DNA from: Bacteroides sp.
GTDB taxonomy: Bacteria > Bacteroidota > Bacteroidia > Bacteroidales > SM23-62
DNA length: 56,650 nt
Reading direction: 5' to 3'
Assembly: GCA_011053095.1 (NCBI GenBank)
Contig: DRHS01000156.1
Coordinates: forward strand, 1 to 56,650
The first letter of the stretch is position 1. Every line of letters begins with the position of its first letter. The notes below the pieces were generated by a model, which saw nothing but the letters and a program-made list of their open reading frames with translations, was not told the DNA's origin and made no database searches. The position numbers were made by a program, and so were the translations under genes. Positions 36,147 through 44,926 of this stretch are shown here, piece after piece.

Positions 36147-37271
36147 ATGAAGAAAATAGTAGTATTAGGAGCCGGATTGGTGGGCAGTGCCATGGCCATT
36201 GATCTGAGCAAAAATTTTGAAGTGACCAGTGTGGATATCAATCCCGACTCTTTCCGTAAACTGGATCCCTATAAAGAAATCAGGCAGGTCGTTGCGGATC
36301 TTTCAGATAAAAAAATCCTTAAGGAATTAATACAGGATTATGACCTTGTGGTGGGAGCCGTTCCCGGGTTTATGGGTTACCGGACTCTTGAAACCGTGAT
36401 TGAGGCAGGAAAGGATATTGTTGATATATCCTTTATGCCCGAAGATTTCCTGCAACTGGATGACCTGGCTAAAAAGAATAATGTTACGGCGGTAGTCGAT
36501 TGCGGAGTCGCACCCGGAATGAGTAATATTCTTCTGGGCTACTATAACAAGATTATGGATATCAGCAGTTATGAATGTTACGTTGGGGGATTGCCCTTTG
36601 TCAGGGAATGGCCGTATGAATACAAGGCTGTTTTTTCACCCATCGATGTGATTGAAGAGTATATACGGCCGGCAAGGTATATTCAAAACTCTGAGGTGAT
36701 AATTCGTGAAGCCCTTTCCGATGCCGAGCAAATGGAGTTCGGGGGGATCGGGACACTGGAAGCCTGGAACTCGGACGGTTTGCGCTCTCTTTTACATACC
36801 ATGAAAATCCCCAATATGATCGAAAAAACATTGCGCTACCCGGGATGCATTGAATACCTGAAGGTTCTTCGGGAGACGGGGTTCTTTTCATACGATGAAA
36901 TTGATGTGAAGGGTAAAAAGATCCGGCCAATTGACCTGACGGCTAAACTTCTTTTTCCGATATGGAAAATGAAAGAAGGAGAGGAGGATTACACGGTTAT
37001 GAGGATAATAATCAAAGGCCGGAAGGATGGCAAAGACCAGGCCTATATTTATGACCTTTTTGACCGGTACGACACGGGCGAGAATATTCTTTCGATGGCC
37101 AGGACCACGGGTTATACATGCACAGCAGTTGCCAGCATACTGCTTGAAGGACATATTGACAGGAAAGGTGTATTGCCGCCTGAACTGGTAGGGGAAATTG
37201 ATGGAAACATGGAGCGTGTTTCTAAATACCTGGCCGAAAGGGAGGTGGATTACAAGTTGACAATTCAATAA
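36147..37271 (+). CDS. Saccharopine-dehydrogenase-like NAD(P)-dependent oxidoreductase
   Basis: A 374-residue cytoplasmic protein starting with the Rossmann loop KKIVVLGAGLVGSAMAIDL (G-x-G-x-x-G), then ADLSDKKILKELI and VVGAVPGFMG. VVDCGVAPGMSNILLG and a central domain (YECYVGGLPFVREWPYEYKAVFSP) are characteristic of saccharopine dehydrogenase / lysine 6-dehydrogenase relatives. These enzymes oxidise or reduce C-N bonds of amino acids. It is co-directional with a sulfatase and overlaps the GH78 start (stop TAA shares a base with ATG), so it is transcribed within a glycan operon, which is odd. A role on an amino-sugar or amino-acid substituent is possible but speculative. A GTG at 36138 would add three residues; the ATG at 36147 is preferred. 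Confidence 0.85.
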   Translation: MKKIVVLGAGLVGSAMAIDLSKNFEVTSVDINPDSFRKLDPYKEIRQVVADLSDKKILKELIQDYDLVVGAVPGFMGYRTLETVIEAGKDIVDISFMPEDFLQLDDLAKKNNVTAVVDCGVAPGMSNILLGYYNKIMDISSYECYVGGLPFVREWPYEYKAVFSPIDVIEEYIRPARYIQNSEVIIREALSDAEQMEFGGIGTLEAWNSDGLRSLLHTMKIPNMIEKTLRYPGCIEYLKVLRETGFFSYDEIDVKGKKIRPIDLTAKLLFPIWKMKEGEEDYTVMRIIIKGRKDGKDQAYIYDLFDRYDTGENILSMARTTGYTCTAVASILLEGHIDRKGVLPPELVGEIDGNMERVSKYLAEREVDYKLTIQ

Positions 37272-39712
37272 TGATGAGATTTATACAATTCAATATACTG
37301 GTACTGATTTTTTTGCTGCTCGCCTGCTGCAAGAGAACAGAAGACCCGGAAATACCGGTTTTCTTCAAGGGTAAGAAAGCTGAGTGGATCAGCGACGCAA
37401 GGCCTCTGCCTTCTAACGACTCCCTGTTTTACCTGGATCAGCCTGCGCCGCTTTTCAGAAAAGAATTCAATGCAGGGAGTTCCATTGATGAAGCTAAATT
37501 GTTTATCACTGCGGCTGGTTATTATAAAGCATCTATGAACGGGGAAGCAGTTGGCAGGGCAGTACTTGATCCTGCCTGGACCGATTTCAGCAAGCGGATT
37601 TATTATGCCGAATATGATGTTACATCACTGATTAGTAGTGGCAATAATTGCCTGGGGGTGAACCTTGGAAACGGTTTCTATAATCCCCTGCCTCTCATGA
37701 AGTGGGGGCGCAGGAATTTAAGAATGGATCTGGATATAGGGAAACCCGTATTTATAGCAAAGCTTCTTATTAGTTATACTAACGGCAAATCAGAAGAGAT
37801 CGTCACAGACGGCAGCTGGAAGTATACCTACGGACCATTATTGAAGAACAGTGTCTACCTGGGCGTTGTTCATGATGCCAGGATGGCTAAGCCTGGATGG
37901 GAAAAGCCTGGGTATGAGGACGAATCATGGTCGCCGGCAAAAACTGGTCATGGTCCGGGCGGAAGCCTGCAGAAGGCTTTTTTCCCTCCGGTACGGATTA
38001 CCCGGGAAATATCTCCCGTCGGGCTCTCTTCCCCTGATCCGGATATTTATATAGTGGATATGGGGGTGAATTTTACCGGCACTTACAGGATCAGATTGTC
38101 AGGATCAAGGGGTGATACGATCCGCTTCAGGTTCGGTGAACGGATCTATGAAGACGGAAGGCTTAACCCGATGACCACCGTTATAGGGCAGATAAAAAGA
38201 AAGGGTATCGGCGGACCCGGTGCACCGGATGTTGCATGGCAGACAGACAGTTACATCTTTGGTGACAAAGAAGAGGATTGGTTCAGTCCCCCGTTCACCT
38301 ACCATGTCTACCGGTATATGGAAATCTCCGGCCTTAGAGAAAAGCCTCAAATCCAGGATATTACGGGACTGTTTATGCATTCTGATATTCCAAGGGAAAA
38401 CAGTTTTGCATCTTCTTCAGACCTACTGAATTCAATCCAGGATGCAACTGTAAGGACTTTCAGGGCAAACCTGGTCAGTGTGCAGTCCGACTGTCCCGCA
38501 AGGGAGAAATTCGGTTACGGGGGAGACCTGAATGCAACCAGTGAATCATTCATATATAATTTTAACATGCAGGCATTCTATCGTAAAACCATATACGATT
38601 GGGTAGATGCCATGAACGATTCATTGTTTGTTGATACGGCACCCTTTGCCGGTATCAGGTATTGCGGTTTAAGCTGGGAATCGGCTTACCTCACCACCCA
38701 GTATTACCTCTACCTCTACTACAACGACACAGAGATCGTCAGGGAGTTGTATGAGCAGAACAGGAAGTGGATGGACAAGGCGGCACGCCTGCATCCCGGT
38801 GGAATAGTTGATAAAGGACTGAGTGACCATGAATCCCTTGAGCCAGTCCCTGTGGAGCTGACCGGTACAAGCCATTACCTGCAATGTGCCCGCATTATGG
38901 CAGAATTTGCTTCCGTTATGGGTGACCGTGACAGCGAACATCAATACAGGCTTCTGGCAGATCATCTGGAGGGGCTGATCAGGGAGAAATTCTGGGATAC
39001 ATCCCCGGAAGGGGAAATCAACAGGCAGACCCTGTTCTCAACACTGCTGTATCACGGGATTGTTCCGGAGGATGAAAGGGACGCTGCGACAGATTCCCTG
39101 GTAGAAGCAGTTCAAAAAGGTCCGGCAGGTCATTTCAACACCGGGATATTCGGGACCAAATATGTACTGGAGACTCTTTCTGAATACGGTTCCCCTGCAT
39201 TGGTTTACGAGGTGGTAAACAGTACTGAATTCCCCGGATGGGGTTACATGATCGACCGGGGGGCGACTACCATCTGGGAAACATGGAAGGAAAGCGACAA
39301 CACTTACTCGAACAATCATCCCATGTTCGGTCCCGTTACGGAATGGTATTACCGCTGGCTTGGCGGGATACGGCCTGATCCTTCATATCCCGGGTTCGGC
39401 GAATTTATTCTTGCTCCCTTTACTCCCGTGGGACTCGACCATGTGAATTGTACCTACCATTCACCACCGGGGATGATCGTTTCCAACTGGAAAAAGGCTG
39501 AAGAGGGAACTACCATTTATGAAATGATTATCCCGGAAGGCAGCATCGCAAATGTGATCCTTCCGGTGGATCAATTCCAGCGAATAGAAATCAAAAAGAA
39601 CGGGGAGGATCTATTGCCTGAGAGTGTTGATGGACTGCCATCAGGAAAATTCAGGCTGGATGAGGGTGAATACCATATTACCCTATTATCCCCGCAAAAA
39701 TCAATTTATTAA
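37271..39712 (+). CDS. GH78 family alpha-L-rhamnosidase lipoprotein
   Basis: An 813-residue lipoprotein (lipobox LLAC, Cys19). The N-terminal beta domains include LFITAAGYYKASMNGEAVG, DPAWTDFSKRIYYAEYDVT, GVNLGNGFY and VDMGVNFTGTYRI, as in GH78. The (alpha/alpha)6 barrel carries SDCPAREKFGYGGD near residue 407, with the putative acid Glu412, and GATTIWETW with the putative base Glu670. The C-terminal beta domain follows (YPGFGEFILAPF, TIYEMIIPEGS). The expected reaction is inverting removal of terminal alpha-L-rhamnose. The motif reads REKFGYGGD where many members have RDERLGWTGD, so the pocket may be modified. Its start overlaps the dehydrogenase stop and a sulfatase follows after 10 bases. 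L-rhamnose release fits the mutarotase encoded at 44428. Confidence 0.92.
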   Translation: MMRFIQFNILVLIFLLLACCKRTEDPEIPVFFKGKKAEWISDARPLPSNDSLFYLDQPAPLFRKEFNAGSSIDEAKLFITAAGYYKASMNGEAVGRAVLDPAWTDFSKRIYYAEYDVTSLISSGNNCLGVNLGNGFYNPLPLMKWGRRNLRMDLDIGKPVFIAKLLISYTNGKSEEIVTDGSWKYTYGPLLKNSVYLGVVHDARMAKPGWEKPGYEDESWSPAKTGHGPGGSLQKAFFPPVRITREISPVGLSSPDPDIYIVDMGVNFTGTYRIRLSGSRGDTIRFRFGERIYEDGRLNPMTTVIGQIKRKGIGGPGAPDVAWQTDSYIFGDKEEDWFSPPFTYHVYRYMEISGLREKPQIQDITGLFMHSDIPRENSFASSSDLLNSIQDATVRTFRANLVSVQSDCPAREKFGYGGDLNATSESFIYNFNMQAFYRKTIYDWVDAMNDSLFVDTAPFAGIRYCGLSWESAYLTTQYYLYLYYNDTEIVRELYEQNRKWMDKAARLHPGGIVDKGLSDHESLEPVPVELTGTSHYLQCARIMAEFASVMGDRDSEHQYRLLADHLEGLIREKFWDTSPEGEINRQTLFSTLLYHGIVPEDERDAATDSLVEAVQKGPAGHFNTGIFGTKYVLETLSEYGSPALVYEVVNSTEFPGWGYMIDRGATTIWETWKESDNTYSNNHPMFGPVTEWYYRWLGGIRPDPSYPGFGEFILAPFTPVGLDHVNCTYHSPPGMIVSNWKKAEEGTTIYEMIIPEGSIANVILPVDQFQRIEIKKNGEDLLPESVDGLPSGKFRLDEGEYHITLLSPQKSIY

Positions 39713-39722
39713 ACCAATTGAT

Positions 39723-41345
39723 ATGTATACAAAGAATTTACTTATACTGCTTGGATTCTCAGCTCTGATTATATCTTCCTCAGCCTGCCGGAACACCGGA
39801 AAAGCAGGGGACCAGGACAGGCCCAATATCCTGTTCATTATGTCGGATGATCACGCTTACCAGGCAATCTCTGCCTATAGCGATAAACTGATAAGCACAC
39901 CGAATATCGACCGTATTGCCGGTGAAGGGATCTTGTTTACAAATGCATGTGTCACAAATTCGATTTGTGCTCCCTCCAGGGCAACCATCCTGACAGGGAA
40001 ACATACTCATATCAACGGTAAGATCGATAACAGTATGCCATTTGACACGAACCAGGTTACCTTCCCCCAATTGTTCAGCCAGGCGGGTTATGAAACGGCC
40101 ATGTTCGGGAAACTGCATTTTGGAAATAATCCAAAAGGGGTGGACGATTTCATGATACTGCCTGGACAGGGCAGCTATATTAACCCCAGGTTTATCACTC
40201 CGGAAGGAGACACAACCATCACGGGATATGTAACAGATATCATTACCGACCTGGCCCTTAACTGGCTGGAGGAAAAAAGGAATCCTGAAAAGCCATTCCT
40301 GATGATGTACCTGCATAAAGCACCGCACCGGGCCTGGTGGCCCAACCCGGAGAAGTTTGAAGAATTCTCAGCAAAAACCTTCCCCGAACCTGCAACATTA
40401 TTTGACGACTATAAAAACCGGGGTACAGCGGCCAGGGAGGCCGTGATGGGCATCCGGACCCTCCTGCTCAGTTACGATAACAAGGTACTCCCCGGAGCCA
40501 TTGATGAAGCCGGAATAACAAACGATGACCCCAGGAACAGGAGATATTTTGAAGGGTCCGATTATTCGCGCATGAACGAAGAACAAAGATCCATCTACGG
40601 ACCCATCCTTGAATCCATTTCAGATGATTTCAAATCGCGCTGGCCTTCCATGAGCGAAGAAGAAAAGAGGAGATGGCAGTACCAGCGCTACATCCAGGAT
40701 TACCTGGCCTGCATTTCTTCGGTAGACGATAATGTTGGCAGGGTGCTGGATTATCTTGATGAGAGCGGGTTGGCCGGGAATACCATGGTTGTATATACCT
40801 CGGACCAGGGTTTCTATCTCGGGGAGCACGGGTGGTTTGATAAGCGGTTTGTATATGAAGAATCCTTCAAAACCCCCCTGCTGATCCGCTGGCCAAATGA
40901 GATCACCCCCGGTATCAGCAATGATGAAATGGTCCAGAACCTGGATTTTGCCCAGACATTCCTTGAAGCTGCTGGTATTGAAGCCCCGGGCGACATGCAG
41001 GGAAAGAGCCTTATGCCGCTGCTTAAGGGTGATACAGCCGGATGGGACCGTGATGCTGTCTATTATCATTATTATGAATATCCGGACGGGCAGCATATGG
41101 TCAAGCGACACTATGCCATAGTAACCAGGGAATATAAACTGGTCCATTTTTATTACGATGTGGACGAATGGGAACTGTATGACAGGGAGAAAGACCTCAT
41201 GGAGATGAATAATGTTTATAAGGATACTGCCTATGCTGATGTTGTTGCCAGGCTGCATAAGGAGCTGGATGAAATGAGATTAGAGTATAAGGATTCGCCC
41301 GAACTGGATAAGAAATTTATTGATATTTATATGAAGGAGGAGTAA
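39723..41345 (+). CDS. Type I sulfatase, N-acetylglucosamine-6-sulfatase-like lipoprotein
   Basis: A 540-residue sulfatase with a lipoprotein signal (SSAC, Cys22). Metal-binding Asp42-Asp43 are in MSDDHAYQAISAY. The formylglycine Cys is Cys82 in C-A-P-S-R, followed by ATILTGKHTHINGK. The block YTSDQGFYLGEHGWFDKRFVYEESFKTPLLIRWP strongly resembles glucosamine-6-sulfatase relatives. GKLHFG replaces the common GKWHL. A frame extension to 39624 would overlap GH78 by 89 bases; the ATG at 39723 gives the lipoprotein signal and is chosen. By family, the enzyme would remove 6-O-sulfate from GlcNAc or a similar hexose, as in mucin or keratan-type chains, but this is inference. Confidence 0.92.
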   Translation: MYTKNLLILLGFSALIISSSACRNTGKAGDQDRPNILFIMSDDHAYQAISAYSDKLISTPNIDRIAGEGILFTNACVTNSICAPSRATILTGKHTHINGKIDNSMPFDTNQVTFPQLFSQAGYETAMFGKLHFGNNPKGVDDFMILPGQGSYINPRFITPEGDTTITGYVTDIITDLALNWLEEKRNPEKPFLMMYLHKAPHRAWWPNPEKFEEFSAKTFPEPATLFDDYKNRGTAAREAVMGIRTLLLSYDNKVLPGAIDEAGITNDDPRNRRYFEGSDYSRMNEEQRSIYGPILESISDDFKSRWPSMSEEEKRRWQYQRYIQDYLACISSVDDNVGRVLDYLDESGLAGNTMVVYTSDQGFYLGEHGWFDKRFVYEESFKTPLLIRWPNEITPGISNDEMVQNLDFAQTFLEAAGIEAPGDMQGKSLMPLLKGDTAGWDRDAVYYHYYEYPDGQHMVKRHYAIVTREYKLVHFYYDVDEWELYDREKDLMEMNNVYKDTAYADVVARLHKELDEMRLEYKDSPELDKKFIDIYMKEE

Positions 41346-41370
41346 TCATCAGACAGAAAGGAAAAACCAT

Positions 41371-42840
41371 ATGAAAACAATTTGCCTTATTCCAATTGCT
41401 TTGGTATTTGCAGTTCTCCTGCCGGCTTGCGTAAATAGCGATTCAGCAGAAACTGTAAGTCCAAATATTATTTATGTGCTGACCGATCAATGGAGGGCAC
41501 AGTCCACAGGATACAATGGAGATCCAAACCTTATTGGAAAAACACCCAATATCGACCTTCTGGCTGCACAGGGCGTTAATTTCAAAAATGCAATTTCTGT
41601 ATGCCCGGTCTGCACCCCTTACAGGGCTGCTCTACTGACAGGGCAGTACCCCACCACTACCGGAATGTTCATGAACGACCTCCATCTTCCGGAAGAGTCG
41701 GTTACCATGGCGGAGCTGTTTAAGGAAGCAGGCTATCAAACCTGTTATATAGGTAAATGGCACCTGGACGGGATGGGTAGATTCGAGTTTACTCCGCCGG
41801 AGCGAAGACAGGGATTTGAATACTGGAAAGCACTGGAATGCTCCCATAATTATAATAATCTGCATTATTACACCGGGGATAGCGATGAAAAGAAATACTG
41901 GGAAGGATACGCACCGTATGCCGAAACGGATGAGGCCATATCCTATATCCGGGAGAATGCGGGAGGTGACAAGCCATTTCTGATGGTACTTGCATGGGGC
42001 ACTCCCCACTTTCCTCATCATACTGCACCAGAGGAATTACAGAAAAATTTCAGTCCTGATAATATCATACTTCGCAAAAATGTAAACGAGGAAATGAAGG
42101 AACGAGCAAAGAAAGAGTCAGTAGGGTATTATGCTCATATTCTGGCATTGGACAGCTGTATGGGGAAGTTGCAGAATGCACTTGAACAGGCCGGTATATC
42201 CGAGAACACAATCCTTGTTTTTACCTCTGATCACGGAGAGATGATGGGCTCGCAGGGCGTTCGTCCGAAACAGAAGCAGGTCCCCTGGGCCGAGTCCGTA
42301 AAAGTTCCCTTCCTGCTCAGGTATCCTGCCCGGTTTGGAAATAAGAAAATGGTTGTTGATGCACCCATTAATACACCCGATATTCTCCCGACCCTTCTTA
42401 CACTTGCCGGATTACCAGTTCACGATGCCATTGAAGGTGAAGATATGAGCCGGGCCATTGAGAATAAGGAGGAAGCGGCTGACAAGGCGGCTCTCATTAT
42501 GAGTGTCTCTCCTTTTGCGGGAAAAGCGGATGAATACAGGGGAATATATACTTCACGCTATGCATATGTAAAGACCCTTGAGGGACCCTGGTTTTTATTT
42601 GATCATGAGAAGGATCCGCTTCAGCTGGATAACCTGCTTGGTAAACCCGGGTATGAAGAATTGCAGAAAGACATGGAACGAATGCTGAATCGTGAACTGG
42701 CCAGGGCAGGAGATGAATTCTTGCCGAGGGAGTATTACATCGATAAGTGGGGATACAGGCTGACCGAGGGCGGTTACATTGATTATTCGGCAGGTGCTGA
42801 GTTTCAGGGACCGGGATTGAATAAATCCGGACAAGACTAA
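41371..42840 (+). CDS. Type I sulfatase lipoprotein with C-T-P-Y-R active-site signature
   Basis: A 489-residue sulfatase with a lipoprotein signal (LLPAC, Cys20). The metal site reads LTDQW (Asp39-Gln40). The formylglycine motif is C-T-P-Y-R at residues 81-85, with Tyr where most family members have Ser. The Cys, Pro and Arg that define recognition by maturation enzymes are kept, and ALLTGQYPTTTG follows. GKWHLDG, WGTPHFPHH and FTSDHGEMMGSQG complete the active site, so activity is expected. It follows the preceding sulfatase by 25 bases and precedes GH29 by 23 bases. The adjacent GH29 suggests a sulfated fucoside substrate. Confidence 0.9.
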   Translation: MKTICLIPIALVFAVLLPACVNSDSAETVSPNIIYVLTDQWRAQSTGYNGDPNLIGKTPNIDLLAAQGVNFKNAISVCPVCTPYRAALLTGQYPTTTGMFMNDLHLPEESVTMAELFKEAGYQTCYIGKWHLDGMGRFEFTPPERRQGFEYWKALECSHNYNNLHYYTGDSDEKKYWEGYAPYAETDEAISYIRENAGGDKPFLMVLAWGTPHFPHHTAPEELQKNFSPDNIILRKNVNEEMKERAKKESVGYYAHILALDSCMGKLQNALEQAGISENTILVFTSDHGEMMGSQGVRPKQKQVPWAESVKVPFLLRYPARFGNKKMVVDAPINTPDILPTLLTLAGLPVHDAIEGEDMSRAIENKEEAADKAALIMSVSPFAGKADEYRGIYTSRYAYVKTLEGPWFLFDHEKDPLQLDNLLGKPGYEELQKDMERMLNRELARAGDEFLPREYYIDKWGYRLTEGGYIDYSAGAEFQGPGLNKSGQD

Positions 42841-42863
42841 CTAATACACTAAACAATTTTACT

Positions 42864-44405
42864 ATGAGAAGAGTAATGTCAATTACAACAATTCTGGTGC
42901 TGATATTTCTATCGATATCATGTGCTGGGGAGGCTGACCCGGAAAAGAAATCGGACTTAAAAGAAATGGCCTATGAGGCAACATGGGAATCTCTGAAACA
43001 ACACAGTACACCACAGTGGCTGAGGGATGCAAAGTTTGGAATTTACACACATTGGGGAGTCTATTGCTATACCGCCACCCGTGGGAATGCAACCTGGAAC
43101 TCAAACGCTGCCTATTTCAGGCCCGAATCGGGTGCAGCCCGGGATTTTTATGAGAAGTTCGGTGAACTTACCCCGGAATTTGGCTACAAAGACCTCATTC
43201 CGGAATTTACCGCAGAGAAGTTCGATGCGGAAGAATGGGCTGATCTTTTTGCAAAATCCGGTGCAAAATTTGCCGGTCCCGTAGCCGAGCACCACGATGG
43301 CTTTGCCATGTGGGATACAAAATATTCAGACTGGAATGCAGCCAATATGGGCCCGAAAGGAGATATAGTAGGCGAACTCGAAAAAGCCATAAAAGCAAGG
43401 GATATGAAGTTTGTAACGGCTTTTCATCATGCTGCAAACTGGACGTTCTTTCCTGTCTGGGATACGACAAAAGACTGCAGCAATCCTGAATATTCGGGTT
43501 TGTACGGTCCTGTTCATAAGAAAGGCGAGATGCCGAGCAAGGAATTCCTGGATGAATGGTATGGAAAATTGACAGAGGTTGTCGATAAATACGACCCGGA
43601 CTTTGTATGGTTTGATTTTGCCCTGGACAGAATACGTGAGGATTATGTGAAGAATTTTGTGGCTTACTATTATAATAAGGCGGATGAAAGAGGCAAAGAA
43701 GTTGTGATATCCTATAAAGGCCACGACCTCCCCCCGGGGGTGGCTTTATTGGATCATGAATTAGGGCAGGAGCCTGAATTAACTCATTACGAGTGGATTA
43801 CTGATAATTCAATTGATGTTCAGGGTGCATGGGGTTATATCGAAGGATTGGATTATAAAACGGTTGACCGTTTGGTTGACAACCTGGTTGACAGGGTTAG
43901 TAAAAATGGTTATCTCCTGCTGAATATTGGTCCCAAATGGGATGGTACCATTCCCGAAGAGGCTAAAGCAGGGCTGCTCGGATTGGGTGAATGGCTGGAT
44001 ATTAATGGTGAAGCCATATATGGTACTAGATCCTGGACAAAATCCGGAGAAGGACCAACAAGTGTGAATTTAAACCAGAGAGAAGGAAAGGAAACAGGAA
44101 AGGTTGGTTTCAACGAATCCGATATTGTCTATACGAATAAAGACATCAGGTTTACTGTAAAGGGTAATACTCTTTATGCTACAATTCTGGACTGGCCCGA
44201 AGGAGATGTGATGATCAAAAGTTTAGTAAGGAAAAATGCTCCGGGATATTACATTTATCCGGAGGAGATTGCCTCAGTAACGATGTTAGGCGATGGGAAA
44301 GAACTTGATTGGGAATTGGTTGAAGGAGAAGGCCTGAGAATAACACCTCCCGAAACAAAACCATGCGAACATGCTTTTGTATTCAAAATAGTTCGTCAAT
44401 ATTAA
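42864..44405 (+). CDS. GH29 family alpha-L-fucosidase lipoprotein
   Basis: A 513-residue lipoprotein (SISC, Cys20). KFGIYTHWGVYCY near residue 54 and AEHHDGFAMWDTKYSDWNA near residue 141 are GH29 hallmarks. The nucleophile is Asp251 in VWFDFALD, and GYLLLNIGPKWDGTIP is the usual end of the barrel, followed by a C-terminal beta domain. The family retains configuration and releases alpha-L-fucose from aryl- or oligosaccharides. LLDHELGQEPELTHYEW holds candidate acid/base Glu residues, which cannot be fixed without a structure. It lies between a sulfatase and the mutarotase gene. With three GH95 enzymes it gives the locus two independent fucose-releasing mechanisms. Confidence 0.94.
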   Translation: MRRVMSITTILVLIFLSISCAGEADPEKKSDLKEMAYEATWESLKQHSTPQWLRDAKFGIYTHWGVYCYTATRGNATWNSNAAYFRPESGAARDFYEKFGELTPEFGYKDLIPEFTAEKFDAEEWADLFAKSGAKFAGPVAEHHDGFAMWDTKYSDWNAANMGPKGDIVGELEKAIKARDMKFVTAFHHAANWTFFPVWDTTKDCSNPEYSGLYGPVHKKGEMPSKEFLDEWYGKLTEVVDKYDPDFVWFDFALDRIREDYVKNFVAYYYNKADERGKEVVISYKGHDLPPGVALLDHELGQEPELTHYEWITDNSIDVQGAWGYIEGLDYKTVDRLVDNLVDRVSKNGYLLLNIGPKWDGTIPEEAKAGLLGLGEWLDINGEAIYGTRSWTKSGEGPTSVNLNQREGKETGKVGFNESDIVYTNKDIRFTVKGNTLYATILDWPEGDVMIKSLVRKNAPGYYIYPEEIASVTMLGDGKELDWELVEGEGLRITPPETKPCEHAFVFKIVRQY

Positions 44406-44427
44406 TGGATCAATAATAATCCAAGCT

Positions 44428-44853
44428 GTGAAAAAAACTGTATTGAGCTGTTTTGTACTACTGTTTATCATGGCTTGTAGCAATGATAAACAGAATATGG
44501 ATGAAGAGCGGCATAAAAATGTAAAACGCGTAGGGATGGTAGTAAAGATTAAAAAGGAGATGGTGGAAGAGTATAAGAAACTGCATGCCGACAACAACCC
44601 CGGGGTACGTCATTTACTAAGCAAGTACCATATGCGAAATTTTTCCATTTTTATGGTACAGCTTGCTGATGGTGAGTGGTATGAGTTCGGGTATTACGAA
44701 TACTGGGGCAATGATCTGGAAGGCGATATGGCAAAATTGGATGCCGAACCCGAAAATGCCAGATGGCTGGAACAATGTGATCCCATGCAGGAAGGGATTC
44801 TGCCCGGCCAGAAAGGATGGAAAGTAATGGACCGGATCTATTATAATTATTAG
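44428..44853 (+). CDS. rhaM: L-rhamnose mutarotase (RhaM family), lipoprotein
   Basis: A 141-residue protein of the RhaM (DUF718) family that interconverts alpha and beta anomers of L-rhamnose or, in relatives, L-fucose. RVGMVVKIKKEMVEEYKKLHAD, VRHLLSKYHMRNFSIFMVQ, YEFGYYEYWG and WLEQCDPMQ cover the whole fold. Unusually, it has an N-terminal lipoprotein signal (KKTVLSCFVLLFIMAC, Cys17), whereas the E. coli enzyme is cytosolic. The signal is only encoded if translation begins at GTG 44428; the next in-frame ATG (44470) would remove it. It is 22 bases downstream of GH29 and in the same operon as GH78, so it would act on sugars freed outside the cytoplasm. Confidence 0.87.
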   Translation: MKKTVLSCFVLLFIMACSNDKQNMDEERHKNVKRVGMVVKIKKEMVEEYKKLHADNNPGVRHLLSKYHMRNFSIFMVQLADGEWYEFGYYEYWGNDLEGDMAKLDAEPENARWLEQCDPMQEGILPGQKGWKVMDRIYYNY

Positions 44854-44926
44854 TTATTGCATTTAAGAATAAGTTGAACAGTCGATTTTGTATTTAGCTA
44901 TGTTGACAAACCAATAATCGCTCGTC

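Noticed and set aside
39624-39722. Upstream ATG for the sulfatase at 39723.
   Set aside because: It would overlap GH78 by 89 bases and put 33 polar residues ahead of a clear lipoprotein signal.
40620-41258. A 212-codon open frame on the minus strand within the sulfatase gene.
   Set aside because: The sulfatase on the plus strand carries all catalytic motifs; the antisense frame has no signal or domain.
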